From assembly GCF_009663395.1 (NCBI RefSeq), contig NZ_QKNW01000001.1, positions 1,116,001 through 1,180,000 of the forward strand: 64,000 nucleotides of DNA, given 5' to 3'. Source of the DNA: Halosegnis longus (GTDB lineage: Archaea > Halobacteriota > Halobacteria > Halobacteriales > Haloarculaceae). Below the pieces are notes generated by a model. It was given only the letters and a program-made list of their open reading frames with translations, ran no database searches and was not told the origin of the DNA. This document shows, piece after piece, positions 18,808 to 27,764 of this stretch (position 1 is the first letter of the stretch; every line of letters starts with the position of its first letter). Position numbers and translations under genes: made by a program.

Positions 18808-20037
18808 ATGCAACTCGACTTCCTCGGTGGCGCACGGGAGGTCGGCCGGAGTGCGGTCCTCGTCGACGAGACGCTGTTGCTCGACTACGGAGCGAAGCCG
18901 ACGACGCCACCGTCGTGGCCCCTCAACTGCACGCCGGAGGCGGTCGTCGTCTCGCACGGCCATCTCGACCACGTCGGCGGTGTGCCCGCGCTGCTCTCAG
19001 GTGATGCTCCGCCCTCAATTCACTGGACACCGCCGACGCACGAACTGGCCCGACTGCTTGCACGTGACACGCTCAAGCTCCACGGCGGGACGCCGCGGTG
19101 TCCGTTCACGGACAACGACGTTGCGCGACTCGGTGAGCAGTCCGTCGAACACAGCTATCGAGAGCCGTTCACCGTTGCGGGCTACGAAATCACCCTCTAC
19201 GACGCGGGGCATATCCCGGGGAGTGCCCACGTCCTCGTCGACGACGGCGAGACGCGACTCCTGTACACCGCCGACTTCCACACCGACGACCAGCGGCTCG
19301 TCTCCGGAACCAGCGCACGTCCGGACGCGGACGTGGTGATCTGTGAATCGACGTACTCCGACGTGGCCCACGACCGACGCGACTCGGTCGAACAGCGGTT
19401 CGTCCAGTCGCTCCGCGAGACCACCGTCCGCGGGGGGACGGTCGTCGTCCCCGCCTTCGCCATCGGGCGCACTCAGGAAGTTCTGCTCGTGTGTAACGCA
19501 CACGGTCTCGACACCTACGTCGACGGGATGGGTGTCGAGGTGTTAGATATGCTCACCCGTCATCCGGCGTACGTCCGAGACGTGGATGCGCTCCGCGGTG
19601 CACGAACCAATGCTCGGGTGGTGACGGGCCGTGACGGACAGCGCCGCCGTATCGCGGACGAACAGACGGTGATTGTCACGACGAGCGGGATGCTCAACGG
19701 CGGGCCGGCGATGACGTACGTGCCCGCAATCGCGGACTCGCCGCTGAATCTGGTCGCGTTCTCCGGGTATCAGGTCGAGGGAACGCCCGGCCGTGAGCTG
19801 TTGGAACGTGGAAGCGCCCACATCGACGGGCGACAGCTCCGCGCGTCCGCCCGCCGGGAGTTCTTCGACTTCTCGGCACACGCCGACCACGACGGACTTC
19901 GCTCGTTCCTGTCGAGCTACGAGGACAGCACCGTTCTCGTGAACCACGGCGATCGGTGTGTGGCTTTCGCGGCGGAACTACGCGAGGACGGCTACGCGGC
20001 GCGCGCGCCCGAACTCGGCGCGACGATACAGCTATAG
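18808..20037 (+). CDS. aCPSF2-type beta-CASP metallo-beta-lactamase ribonuclease
   Basis: A 409-residue beta-CASP nuclease acting on RNA 3' ends or as a 5'-3' exonuclease. Metal-binding motifs are visible in order: SHGHLDHVGG (about 50), DAGHIPGSAH (about 130), ADFH, then the beta-CASP part with ESTYSD, PAFAIGRTQE and the C-terminal SAHADHDGL. There are no N-terminal KH domains, which separates it from aCPSF1 and fits aCPSF2. It lies downstream of tRNA-Cys on the same strand but is separated by 170 bp. RNA processing near an rRNA/tRNA cluster is suggestive only. Confidence 0.9.
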   Translation: MQLDFLGGAREVGRSAVLVDETLLLDYGAKPTTPPSWPLNCTPEAVVVSHGHLDHVGGVPALLSGDAPPSIHWTPPTHELARLLARDTLKLHGGTPRCPFTDNDVARLGEQSVEHSYREPFTVAGYEITLYDAGHIPGSAHVLVDDGETRLLYTADFHTDDQRLVSGTSARPDADVVICESTYSDVAHDRRDSVEQRFVQSLRETTVRGGTVVVPAFAIGRTQEVLLVCNAHGLDTYVDGMGVEVLDMLTRHPAYVRDVDALRGARTNARVVTGRDGQRRRIADEQTVIVTTSGMLNGGPAMTYVPAIADSPLNLVAFSGYQVEGTPGRELLERGSAHIDGRQLRASARREFFDFSAHADHDGLRSFLSSYEDSTVLVNHGDRCVAFAAELREDGYAARAPELGATIQL

Positions 20038-20319
20038 CTACTGCTGTGCGTTTTCGACGGCGTCGGCCTCGGATTCGAGCGCCGCAGCGAGCGTGCGCGC
20101 CTGCTCGGGGGTGAGCCGGAGCCGGTCGGCGTGGGTGTCGAGCGTTTCGAGCGTGGTGTTGTCGAGTTCGAGTGCGAACTCCACGTGGTCGGGGTTCTTT
20201 CGGGGTGAGGTGACGTTCACCGTGGCGTACGCCTCCTCGTCGAAGTCGTGGCCCTCGGCTTCGGCGTCCACGAGGTCCAGCGTCGTGTACGCGTTGACGC
20301 GCATGATTCGGTCTGCCAT
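20038..20319 (-). CDS. DUF6360 family protein
   Basis: A 93-residue acidic protein from the ATG at 20319. The pattern MADRIMRVNAYTT, a central EEAYATVNVTSP strand, then a C-terminal helix LTPEQARTLAAALESEAD fits haloarchaeal DUF6360. No catalytic residues are evident. An in-frame extension to 20544 runs through non-coding repeat sequence and is rejected. Its stop abuts the convergent aCPSF2 stop with no overlap. Confidence 0.75.
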   Translation of the reverse strand: MADRIMRVNAYTTLDLVDAEAEGHDFDEEAYATVNVTSPRKNPDHVEFALELDNTTLETLDTHADRLRLTPEQARTLAAALESEADAVENAQQ

Positions 20320-20661
20320 ACGCTCCGTTGGTGGGTGCCCGGCGTAAGCGTGGCGTCTCTGGCCATCGTCCTCGCGTCGCTGTCGGTGAGTCACGCGCTG
20401 GCTCCGTCCTCGACTCCGTGACAGACCTGATCGCTTGGCCCCAAAGACAGCACTGCGACCGCCGGCGGTTGTGTTGCTCCCGCTCGCTGGCTCGCGGTCT
20501 GTCGACCGCGCGCCCAACCCTCCCCCGCGACGCACACGCGCCACGGGCGCGGTGCGTCAGGCCACTGCCTCGGTTGTTTGCACGGGAGAACGGGCAGCCG
20601 TCGACAGCGTTGCGACTGTGGAAGCGAAAACGCGAGCGAAGAGAGAAATCGAGGGGCGTCC
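20320..20661. other. Non-coding region with a dispersed repeat
   Basis: About 340 bases between the DUF6360 start and the nitrite reductase 3' end. It holds the inverted copy of the intergenic repeat (20514-20578) and a block resembling the GGTCGCGGTGCTGTC motif near 7407 (on the minus strand near 20439-20456). No gene is supported. The DUF6360 promoter must lie at its left end. Confidence 0.7.
20514..20578 (-). repeat. Dispersed intergenic repeat, copy B (inverted)
   Basis: The reverse complement aligns with 7301-7366 over its full length. Identical blocks GTGGCCTGACGCACCGC, GCGTGTGCGTCG and GGTTGG keep their order; the hairpin loop differs by about two bases. The copies lie 13 kb apart. 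Confidence 0.75.
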
Positions 20662-22449
20662 TCAGTCGTCCGAGGGGAGGGGTTCGCCCTGGCCGTTCGT
20701 CGGCGCGGGACTGGAACCCATGTCGTCGTCCTCGGCGTACGGATACCACGTCATCTTCGTGTTGTGCATGTACGGGTCCGTGTAGCTGGTCTCTTCCGGC
20801 TCGACGAGTCCGTTCAGCGCCTCCTCGTCGTGGCGCGCGATGAACTCGCGGAAGCTCTCGCCGTCCTCGCGGGCGTCCGCGAAGAAGTCAACGAGGTTCT
20901 GGATGTAGCCGGGCACCTCGTCCGCGGCGACGCGCATCTCGACCCAGTCGGCGAACTGCGGATTCTCGCCGAGGCCGCCGCCGAGACCGATGTCGAACGC
21001 CTCGACCGGCTCGCCGTCCTTGCGGGTCTTCATCCCGCGCAGGGACACGTCGGCGATCTGCGGCTGGGCACAGGAGGCCGTACAGCCCGACAGGTGGGTG
21101 TGGAAGTTGGTCATCCCCTCGGGCACGTCGATGTTGTCCTGCATCCAGCGGCCGTAGCGGACCATCCGGTTTTTGGTCTCGACGATGGACAGCGAGCAGT
21201 ACTCCGTGCCGGTACAGGCGATGGAGCCGCGCATGAAGACGCCCGGCTCGGGGGAGTGGTACTCCAGCAAGTCCTCCTCGAGGAACTCGTCGATGCGGTC
21301 GGAGTCCACGTCGGTGACGATGACGTTCTGTCGCTGCGTGAGTCGGACCTCGCCGGAGCCGTACTCATCGGCGAGGTGGGCGAGCTCGCGCGTTTCCTCG
21401 GCGGACATCCGGCCGACGAGCACGGAGAGACCGACGTAGTAGTTGCCGTCGGGCTGCTCGTGGACGCCGACGTGGTCGGCGTGGCCCTCCCCGTCGTCGT
21501 GGTTGTGGCCGGCGTTGTAGGTGTACTCGTCGCGGAGGTCCTCGCCCGCGGTCCGGAGTTCGCCATCGACGAACTCCTCTTCGAGGACGCGGCGGAACTT
21601 CTCGGTGCCCCACTCGTCGACGAGGAACTTGATGCGGGCGTTGAAGCGGTTCTCGCGGTCGCCGTGCTCGCGGAACAGCGCGGAACACGACGCGGCGATG
21701 TCGGGTGCCTCTTCCGGCGTGACGAACACGTCGATGGAGCGGGCGAGTCGCGGCTCCTTGCGCGAGAGCCCGCCGCCGACGCGGATGTTGAATCCCTTCG
21801 TCTCCTCGCCGTCGATGACCTTCACCGCCGGCTCGAAGGCGAGGTCGTTGATGTCGCCCTGACCGCAGCCCTCAGAACAGCCCGTGACGGAGACCTTCCA
21901 CTTGCGCGGGAGATTCGCGTAGTCGTCGTTGCCTTTGAACGTCTCGTTGAGCTCCTCGGCGACGGGCCACGCGTCGATGAACTCGTTTTTGTCCTTCCCG
22001 GCGACGGGACAGCCCACGATGTTCCGCCAGGAGTCACCACACGCCTGCTGGGTGGAGAGGCCGACCGATTCGAGCCGGTCCCAGATCTCCGGAATATCCT
22101 CCAGCTTGATCCAGTGGAGCTGAATCGACTGACGTGTCGTCCAGTCACAGACCGCGCCGCCGAACTCCGGGTTGTCGGCGGGGCCGCGGGCGAAGTCGTC
22201 GGCCACGTCGGCGACGACCTCCAGCTGGCCCGGCTCGAGCACGCCGTTTGGCGTGCCGATTCGCATCATGAAGTAGCTCTCTTGGCCCTTCCGCTGGTGG
22301 TACAGTCCCCACCATTTGAAGCGCTCGAACCACGCGTCGTGTTCGTCGTCCGGAATCGATTCCCAGCCCTCCTCGGCGAACTCGTAGATACGCTCGCGAA
22401 CCTCGTTCCCGTAGGCTTCGTCTTTCCAACCCTCGACTTTCGTCGGCAT
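20662..22449 (-). CDS. nirA: Ferredoxin-dependent nitrite/sulfite reductase
   Basis: A 595-residue siroheme/[4Fe-4S] reductase giving ammonia from nitrite (or sulfide from sulfite) with ferredoxin as donor. Two ferredoxin-like half repeats each precede a siroheme domain. Cluster/siroheme cysteines appear as CTGTEYC and, about 40 residues on, CTASC; a first-half VTGCSEGCGQGD stretch is also present. Haloarchaeal orthologues are usually assigned to assimilatory nitrite reduction, but no nitrate reductase or transporter is nearby, so sulfite is possible. The ATG at 22449 begins MPTKVEGWKDEAYG; a longer upstream frame is rejected. Confidence 0.88.
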   Translation of the reverse strand: MPTKVEGWKDEAYGNEVRERIYEFAEEGWESIPDDEHDAWFERFKWWGLYHQRKGQESYFMMRIGTPNGVLEPGQLEVVADVADDFARGPADNPEFGGAVCDWTTRQSIQLHWIKLEDIPEIWDRLESVGLSTQQACGDSWRNIVGCPVAGKDKNEFIDAWPVAEELNETFKGNDDYANLPRKWKVSVTGCSEGCGQGDINDLAFEPAVKVIDGEETKGFNIRVGGGLSRKEPRLARSIDVFVTPEEAPDIAASCSALFREHGDRENRFNARIKFLVDEWGTEKFRRVLEEEFVDGELRTAGEDLRDEYTYNAGHNHDDGEGHADHVGVHEQPDGNYYVGLSVLVGRMSAEETRELAHLADEYGSGEVRLTQRQNVIVTDVDSDRIDEFLEEDLLEYHSPEPGVFMRGSIACTGTEYCSLSIVETKNRMVRYGRWMQDNIDVPEGMTNFHTHLSGCTASCAQPQIADVSLRGMKTRKDGEPVEAFDIGLGGGLGENPQFADWVEMRVAADEVPGYIQNLVDFFADAREDGESFREFIARHDEEALNGLVEPEETSYTDPYMHNTKMTWYPYAEDDDMGSSPAPTNGQGEPLPSDD

Positions 22450-22535
22450 AGTACTGCCATGTCCCTCACGCCTATAGATGCCACGCGCTCCGTCAAGCCT
22501 CCCCCCTGCTCCAGTAAACCAGCAACAATTGCCTA

Positions 22536-22868
22536 CTATTCCGTGGCGAGTCGCCGGCGTCTGTCCGGGACGTGAACGCTGCTCGGTACGACCGACCGGA
22601 ACTCGCCGGTGTCGGGGTCGGCCCGGCCGAGTTCGAGCCAGTCGGTGACCCCGTCGGTGCCGCAGCCGATACACTGGCCGGCGATACGGGCCTCGACGCG
22701 GCCACAGGCGACGCTCACCTCGACGAACCCCTCCGCGAGGAAGTCGGTCGGCTCGCAGTCGCAGATGTCGCTGCGCGCGAGCTGCCAGAGGTCAGAGACG
22801 TTCACCTCGCGGCTGTCGTTGACGCTGACCCACGCGCCGTCGTCGAGCTGGTGGATTGCGGTGACCAT
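22536..22868 (-). CDS. Uncharacterised cysteine-containing protein upstream of nirA
   Basis: A 110-residue protein on the nirA strand, 86 bp upstream of it. It holds five cysteines in two places: CDCEP (about 37-39) and the later CGRVEARIAGQCIGCG stretch, which could bind zinc or an iron-sulfur cluster. There is no membrane segment. The ATG at 22868 is chosen; a GTG two codons upstream is possible. Proximity to the siroheme reductase hints at a linked role, but nothing in the sequence proves it. Family not recognised. Confidence 0.65.
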   Translation of the reverse strand: MVTAIHQLDDGAWVSVNDSREVNVSDLWQLARSDICDCEPTDFLAEGFVEVSVACGRVEARIAGQCIGCGTDGVTDWLELGRADPDTGEFRSVVPSSVHVPDRRRRLATE

Positions 22869-23027
22869 ACCCACCAGAACGCCCCGACGGGCGTAAACAC
22901 GACGTTCGTGACGCCGTGGTGACGCCGGATGCGTGCATATCCGCCCGCAGTCTCCGTGTTTCGACCCGCTTCCGCCGACACAGAAACAAGCAACAAAATC
23001 CGCGACCCGGCAGCACAGGAGAGTGTT

Positions 23028-23102
23028 ATGTTCGTAGCTGTGCTTATGGTGTGGTGGTGCCTTCTACTACACAGTGAGTCGTTCAATGAGTACCAGTGGT
23101 GA
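23028..23102 (+). CDS. Possible 24-residue Trp/Leu-rich leader or micropeptide
   Basis: An ATG frame ending TGG TGA eight bases into the spacing before the next ATG (23108). It encodes a hydrophobic stretch with three Trp (VWW, and QW at the end) and uses codons such as CTA and CTT that its neighbours avoid. It could be a leader peptide coupled to the next gene, a small membrane peptide, or chance in an untranslated leader. Confidence 0.3.
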   Translation: MFVAVLMVWWCLLLHSESFNEYQW

Positions 23103-23107
23103 GCGTC

Positions 23108-23263
23108 ATGAGTAAGACAGACGAAGAGAGCCGCGCCGACCGATACGACGACGTCGACACGAGCCACCTCGACAGCGTCGAGGACGGCTGCGGCTGTACC
23201 GAGATTTGGGAGCACACGAGCGAGCGGGAGGAGGCCGAGGAGTCCGACGCCGACGACGAGTGA
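23108..23263 (+). CDS. Small acidic protein with a CGC motif
   Basis: Fifty-one residues from ATG 23108 to TGA 23263. It is highly charged (MSKTDEESRADRYDD start, acidic tail), with a single central motif VEDGCGCTEIWEH at about 25-37 where two cysteines and a histidine could bind a metal. A short hairpin (CTGCG/CGCAG, 23264-23280) followed by a T-run near 23287 looks like its terminator. Function unknown. Confidence 0.6.
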   Translation: MSKTDEESRADRYDDVDTSHLDSVEDGCGCTEIWEHTSEREEAEESDADDE

Positions 23264-23318
23264 CTGCGCTCCGTTCGCAGGCGGGATTTTTGATAGTGGC
23301 CCTGCTACCCGTGAGTGA

Positions 23319-23975
23319 ATGACACCGGATGAGGGCCCCTCGACCGAGACCGACCCGGCGAGCCGCGCGTCGCCGGTCGGCGAGCCGGTCATCCGGCGGA
23401 ACGTCACGGACGACGCCGCGCGCTTCGACCCGACCGACGCTGAGAGTCTCGCCGAGGCCGCCGACGTGGTTCGGCGCTTCGCCGAGAACACCGCCGGCGG
23501 CGCTGACAACGTCTACATGCTCCGTGGTGCGGCGGCGTGTGCTGCACTCGTTCGCGGCGAGGGGTCGTACAAGGCCGCCGCCGAGCGCGCCGGCGGCGAG
23601 GCGACCGTCTCGTTCATCCGCAAGTGGGCGCGCGTCCACGACCTGCCGCGGTCGGTGCGCCGGTACGTCGCGCTCGGCGAAATCGCTCCGACCGCGGCCA
23701 AACACATCGCCCGCCTCTCGGGCGAGGCGCGCTTTCTCTTGGCGTGGGCCGTCCTCGACCACGGGCTGACGGTGCGTGAGGTGCGTACCGTCGCCTCGGT
23801 GGTCAACGACGGGGCGACCGTCGAGGCCGCACTGGCCGACGCAGGGGTCGAACTCGGCCGCATCGAGCTATCGCTTCCCGCCGACCTGTACCGACGGCTC
23901 CGCCGGACGGCGGCTCTGTCGGACCGCGACCCCGACGACGTGGTCGTGGAAGCGCTGTCGACGTACTTCGAGTGA
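23319..23975 (+). CDS. Haloarchaeal DUF7119-like protein with ParB-like HTH region
   Basis: A 218-residue protein. After a disordered N-terminus (about 1-45), the middle (about 60-160) is helical and recalls the HTH and following helices of ParB/KorB-type proteins, with ALGEIAPTAAKHIARL like the 'G.I...HAR.L' signature of ParB. The last ~35 residues (LSLPADLYRRLRRTAALSDRD) resemble a ribbon-helix-helix/CopG C-terminus. No N-terminal ParB CTPase box (GERRxR) is seen, so a chromosome-partition role is not claimed. I link it tentatively with DUF7119. Confidence 0.65.
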   Translation: MTPDEGPSTETDPASRASPVGEPVIRRNVTDDAARFDPTDAESLAEAADVVRRFAENTAGGADNVYMLRGAAACAALVRGEGSYKAAAERAGGEATVSFIRKWARVHDLPRSVRRYVALGEIAPTAAKHIARLSGEARFLLAWAVLDHGLTVREVRTVASVVNDGATVEAALADAGVELGRIELSLPADLYRRLRRTAALSDRDPDDVVVEALSTYFE

Positions 23976-24023
23976 CCGCGCGCATCGAAACTATTTACCC
24001 CGAGATTGTCCTACCGTGTTGCA

Positions 24024-24097
24024 GGGCCGATAGCTCAGCCCGGCAGAGCGTCTGGCTTTTAACCAGACGGCCATGGGTTCAAATCCCATTCGGCCCG
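24024..24097 (+). tRNA. tRNA-Lys (TTT)
   Basis: A 74-nt cloverleaf: acceptor GGGCCGA/TCGGCCC with discriminator G, D-arm TAGCTCAGCCCGGCAGAGC, anticodon arm TCTGG-CTTTTAA-CCAGA (anticodon TTT), T-arm ATGGG-TTCAAAT-CCCAT. TATA-like CTATTTAC lies at 23990-23997, about 27 bases upstream. No encoded CCA. Confidence 0.97.
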
Positions 24098-24148
24098 TCC
24101 TGACTTCGAGCCGGTAGTTTATCCCCGAAGCCGAACAACTCTCGCCAG

Positions 24149-25567
24149 ATGAGTACCGCGCCGGTTCCCGAACTCGCAGAGACGGCCACGGCCTGTGCCG
24201 ACCGACTCCACGCCGCCGAGAGCGTGCTGGTCGCCTCCCACATCGACGCCGACGGACTGACGAGCGCCGCCGTCGCCGATACCGCCCTCGAACGCGCGGG
24301 TATCGAACACGAACAGGTGTTCTTCGAGCAGCTGGACGCCGAACACATCGACCGGATTGCGGCCACAGAGCACGAGACGGTTCTGTTCACCGACTTCGGC
24401 TCGGGGCAGTTAGACGATATCGTCCCACACGAACGAGCGGGCGCGTTCACTCCGATCATCGCCGACCACCACCAGCCCGCAGACGCGGACACCGAGTTCC
24501 ATCTGAACCCGCTGCTCGTCGGGCTGAACGGTGCCCGCGAACTCTCGGGTGCGGGGGCGGCGTACGTGCTCGCCCGGGCGCTCGAACGCGACGGCGTCGA
24601 CAACCGCGACCTCGCCGCGACGGCGGTCGTCGGCGCGGTCGGCGACATGCAGGATTCCGGGGGTGAACTCCACGGCGCGAACGCCGCCCTCGTCGAGGAG
24701 GGCGTCGCCGCCGGCGCTCTCGCCGAGGCGAAGGACCTCGCCGTCTACGGCAAACAGACCCGTCCGCTCCCCAAACTACTGGAGTACGCCACCGACACCT
24801 ACGTTCCCGGCATCTCGAACTCCTACTCGGGTGCGGTTGAGTTTCTCGACGGACTCGACGTTGCGTGTCGCGACGACGACGAGGAGTGGAAACGGTGGGT
24901 GGACCTGACCGACGACGAGCGCCAGAGCGTCGCGAGCGCGCTCGTCCGCCACGCGGTCTCTCGGGGCGTTCCGGCCTCGAAAATCGAGCGGCTCGTCGCT
25001 ACCACCTACACCCTGACCGACGAGCCCGAGGGGACGGAACTCCGTGACGCCTCCGAGTTTTCCACCCTGCTCAACGCGACGGCCCGGTACGACCGCGCCG
25101 ACGTGGGTCTCGCCGTCTGTCTGGGCGACCGCACCGGTGCGCTGGAGACCGCCCGGAAACTGCTCCGCACCCACCGTCGGAACCTCTCGGAGGGGCTGAC
25201 GTGGGTGAAAGACAACGGCGTCACCGACGCCGGAAACCTCCAGTGGTTCGACGCCGGCGATGAGATTCGCGCCACCATCGTCGGTATCGTCGCCGGGATG
25301 TCGATGGGCGTCGACGGCGTCGACCGCGCGAAGCCCGTCGTCGCCTTCGCCCGCGAGAGCGAGACGGAGACGAAGGTCTCCTCTCGCGGGACGGGTGCGC
25401 TCGTCCGGCAGGGGCTCGACCTGTCGGTCGTGATGGGTGAGGCGAGCGAAGCGGTCGGCGGTGGCGGTGGTGGCCACGACGTTGCCGCCGGCGCGACGAT
25501 TCCGGCCGGCGAGGAAGAACAGTTCATCGACCGCGCAGACGCCATCGTCGGCGACCAGCTCGGATAG
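24149..25567 (+). CDS. DHH-family RecJ-like single-strand exonuclease
   Basis: A 472-residue DHH/DHHA1 phosphoesterase of the archaeal RecJ-like group, acting on single-stranded DNA or RNA; one relative (GAN) binds the replicative GINS complex. Motif I SHIDADGLTSAA (about 28-39), motif II FTDFGSGQ, motif III ADHHQP (about 108-113) and motif IV GAVGDMQDSGG are visible. The C-terminal DHHA1 domain ends in GGGGGGHDVAAGATIP. Haloarchaea carry several RecJ paralogues, so which one this is cannot be told from reading. It starts 51 bp after tRNA-Lys. Confidence 0.9.
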   Translation: MSTAPVPELAETATACADRLHAAESVLVASHIDADGLTSAAVADTALERAGIEHEQVFFEQLDAEHIDRIAATEHETVLFTDFGSGQLDDIVPHERAGAFTPIIADHHQPADADTEFHLNPLLVGLNGARELSGAGAAYVLARALERDGVDNRDLAATAVVGAVGDMQDSGGELHGANAALVEEGVAAGALAEAKDLAVYGKQTRPLPKLLEYATDTYVPGISNSYSGAVEFLDGLDVACRDDDEEWKRWVDLTDDERQSVASALVRHAVSRGVPASKIERLVATTYTLTDEPEGTELRDASEFSTLLNATARYDRADVGLAVCLGDRTGALETARKLLRTHRRNLSEGLTWVKDNGVTDAGNLQWFDAGDEIRATIVGIVAGMSMGVDGVDRAKPVVAFARESETETKVSSRGTGALVRQGLDLSVVMGEASEAVGGGGGGHDVAAGATIPAGEEEQFIDRADAIVGDQLG

Positions 25568-25716
25568 CACAGTGAAAGTGATTCGATTCGAGATAAACCG
25601 ACCGACTGAAGCCGGATTCGACGGGAAGCAGAGGGGTCGAATCGGCGGCGAACAGCGTCGCCGGCGGAGAGCGCACAATCCGGCTGTTTTTGGTTCGAGC
25701 GAGCAAGTGTGAGGAA

Positions 25717-26040
25717 ATGAGTCTCGACGCGGCCACCTTCGAGGAGCAGAAGTACGTCGACTTCTTCCCGAAGCTCCAGCAGGCGTACAAGAGCGCGTTC
25801 AACACGATGAACGAGCAGTACGACTCCACCTACGTCCACGCCATCGACCAGACCATCCTCAACGAGTCCGAACCCGTCTTCGAGGACGGCCAGTTCCACA
25901 TCGAACTCCCCGCCGACCCCGAGACGCGCATCGACGGCGTCGTCGACATCGACGACGACCGGCTGGCCGAACTGCTGGAGGAGTACACCGCCACCATCGA
26001 GACCGAACTGTGTCGGCTCTTCGAGGTCGAGCAGCCCTAG
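25717..26040 (+). CDS. DUF5783 family protein
   Basis: A 107-residue acidic protein. The conserved opening KYVDFFPKLQQAYK, then FNTMNEQYDSTYVHAIDQ and ILNESEPVFEDG match the haloarchaeal DUF5783 family as I know it. There is no membrane segment or catalytic signature. The ATG at 25717 has a GAGG four bases upstream (25711-25714); an earlier in-frame start (25690) is less likely. Separated by 150 bp from recJ; function unknown. Confidence 0.78.
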   Translation: MSLDAATFEEQKYVDFFPKLQQAYKSAFNTMNEQYDSTYVHAIDQTILNESEPVFEDGQFHIELPADPETRIDGVVDIDDDRLAELLEEYTATIETELCRLFEVEQP

Positions 26041-26086
26041 CACACGCAGGGACAAGGCCTAAGCGTGGTGGCAAACAAGAGAGTGT

Positions 26087-26449
26087 ATGAGCACGGAGTC
26101 TGCCGACGGCGACGACCTGAACGACCGTATCACGAACTTCCTGCGCCGCAACTTCCCGCAGATTCAGATGCACGGCGGGAGCGCAGCCATCCAGAACATC
26201 GACCGCGAGGAGGGGTCGGTGACCATCCAACTGGGCGGTGCCTGTTCCGGCTGTGGCATCTCTCCGATGACGATTCAGGCCATCAAGTCCCGGATGACCA
26301 AGGAAATCCCCGAGATTTCGACGGTGCACGCCGAGACGGGAGCGGCCTCCGGTGCCGGCGACGGCATGGGCGGTGGCAACGTCTCGCCGTCGTTCCCCGG
26401 TGAAAGCTCGTCGTCCGGAGACGACGAAGGCCCGCAGGCTCCCTTCTAA
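26087..26449 (+). CDS. NifU-like iron-sulfur cluster scaffold
   Basis: A 120-residue protein with the NifU C-terminal (Nfu) domain: IQMHGGSAAIQNI, VTIQLGGACSGCGISP with C53 and C56 as the cluster-binding CxxC, and MTIQAIKSRM. Nfu proteins assemble and hand over [4Fe-4S] clusters. The last ~35 residues are a Gly/Ser-rich acidic tail. Clients in this window could include the siroheme reductase, the Rad3-like helicase and the ferredoxin, but that is only general inference. Confidence 0.9.
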   Translation: MSTESADGDDLNDRITNFLRRNFPQIQMHGGSAAIQNIDREEGSVTIQLGGACSGCGISPMTIQAIKSRMTKEIPEISTVHAETGAASGAGDGMGGGNVSPSFPGESSSSGDDEGPQAPF

Positions 26450-26524
26450 CGCCGACTCCTTCGTGTTTTCACCCGCTGTGAGCGACAGCAGTGGAGCTAA
26501 CCACCTGCCCGACGGAGGGGACAC

Positions 26525-27712
26525 GTGACCCGACGCAGTGACCGACTCGCGCTCGCGGCGGTCGTGTTCACCGTGTTGTTCTCGCAGGTGCTCCTGTATC
26601 CGGGCGTTCCGCAGTTGGTCGAATCGCTCGGCGGGAGCGGCGAACTCGACGCGAGCACGCCCTTCCTCGCCGCGGAGTTTGCGGGCTTCGTTCTCTTCGC
26701 CGGCGTCTGGGGAGCGCTGTCGGACCGCGCCGGCGAACGCGGCCGATTCATCTCCGCGGGCGCGGCCGGTGGTGCGCTCGCGTACGTCGCGCTCGCGTTC
26801 GCTCCCTCGATTCCGTTCTGGCTCGTCCTCGTCGTGCGGTTCGTCGGCGGCGCGTTCACCATCGGCGCGTTCTCGCTCGCCATCGCGACGCTCATGGACT
26901 TCGGCGGCGGCAACGGCCGCAACATGGGTGCGGCGGGCATCGCTATCGGGCTTGGAACGGGTCTCGGCGCGCCACTCGGCGGCCAGCTCTACCGGCTCGG
27001 TCCCCGCGTTCCGCTCGCGGTCGGTGGCGGGCTGTTAGTCGTCGTCGCGCTCGCCGGCCTCCGACTCCGGGAGCAGGCGACCGCGGGCGGTGGAACGGGG
27101 AGCCGACTGCTCGCCGTCGCGCGATCGCTGGCCGACGAGCCGACGCTTTCCGTCCCGTTCGCCTTCGGCTTCGCCGACCGGTTCACGGCGGGCTTTTTCG
27201 CCCTCGTCGGCGTCGACTACTTCCAGACGGAGTTCGGGCTCGACCCGGCCGCGACGGGCGCGCTGTTGGGCTGTTTCTTCCTCCCGTTCGCACTTCTCCA
27301 GTATCCGTTCGGCGTGCTCTCTGACCGCGTCGGCCGGGTCGGTCCCATCGCCGCCGGCTCGTTCGCCTACGGGGTCGTCATCGTCGCCGTCTCGCTTGCT
27401 CCCTCCGTGACCGCCGTCGCGGGGACGATGATACTGGTCGGGGCCTTCGGCGCGCTGTGTGCGCCGGCGACACTCGCGCTCGTCAACGATATCGCGCCCG
27501 CCGACGAGCGCGGCACGGCCACGGGCGGGTTCAACATCGTCGGCTCGCTCGGCTTCCTCGCCGGCAGCGTCGTCGGCGGTGGACTGGCGACTCAGTTCGA
27601 CTACACCACCGCGTTTCGGGTGGCCGGCGGGGCGGAGATACTGCTCGCGCTCGTGTTGTTACCCTTCTTGCTTCGACTCGAAACGGGGGGGTCGGACACG
27701 TTCGACCGGTAG
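26525..27712 (+). CDS. Major facilitator superfamily transporter
   Basis: A 395-residue membrane protein from a GTG start with about twelve hydrophobic segments in two six-helix halves. The loop after helix 2 has the MFS motif A form, WGALSDRAGERGR (about 60-72), repeated in the second half as GVLSDRVGRVGP. These motifs are typical of drug/proton antiporters and sugar or metabolite permeases; the substrate cannot be read off. Stands alone between nfu and the aminotransferase. Confidence 0.88.
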   Translation: MTRRSDRLALAAVVFTVLFSQVLLYPGVPQLVESLGGSGELDASTPFLAAEFAGFVLFAGVWGALSDRAGERGRFISAGAAGGALAYVALAFAPSIPFWLVLVVRFVGGAFTIGAFSLAIATLMDFGGGNGRNMGAAGIAIGLGTGLGAPLGGQLYRLGPRVPLAVGGGLLVVVALAGLRLREQATAGGGTGSRLLAVARSLADEPTLSVPFAFGFADRFTAGFFALVGVDYFQTEFGLDPAATGALLGCFFLPFALLQYPFGVLSDRVGRVGPIAAGSFAYGVVIVAVSLAPSVTAVAGTMILVGAFGALCAPATLALVNDIAPADERGTATGGFNIVGSLGFLAGSVVGGGLATQFDYTTAFRVAGGAEILLALVLLPFLLRLETGGSDTFDR

Positions 27713-27764
27713 GGAGTTTCGTCGGTATCACAACGACCTTGGCTCTCCGTTGTGAGACGCAGAT

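Noticed and set aside
20578-22575. A 665-codon plus-strand open frame opposite the nitrite/sulfite reductase
   Set aside because: It is the antisense shadow of a clearly recognised gene. High GC makes stop codons rare on the other strand, and the product has no domain.
23319-23975. Chromosome-partition protein ParB
   Set aside because: The HTH-like region is suggestive, but the N-terminal CTP-binding box and a ParA partner are missing.
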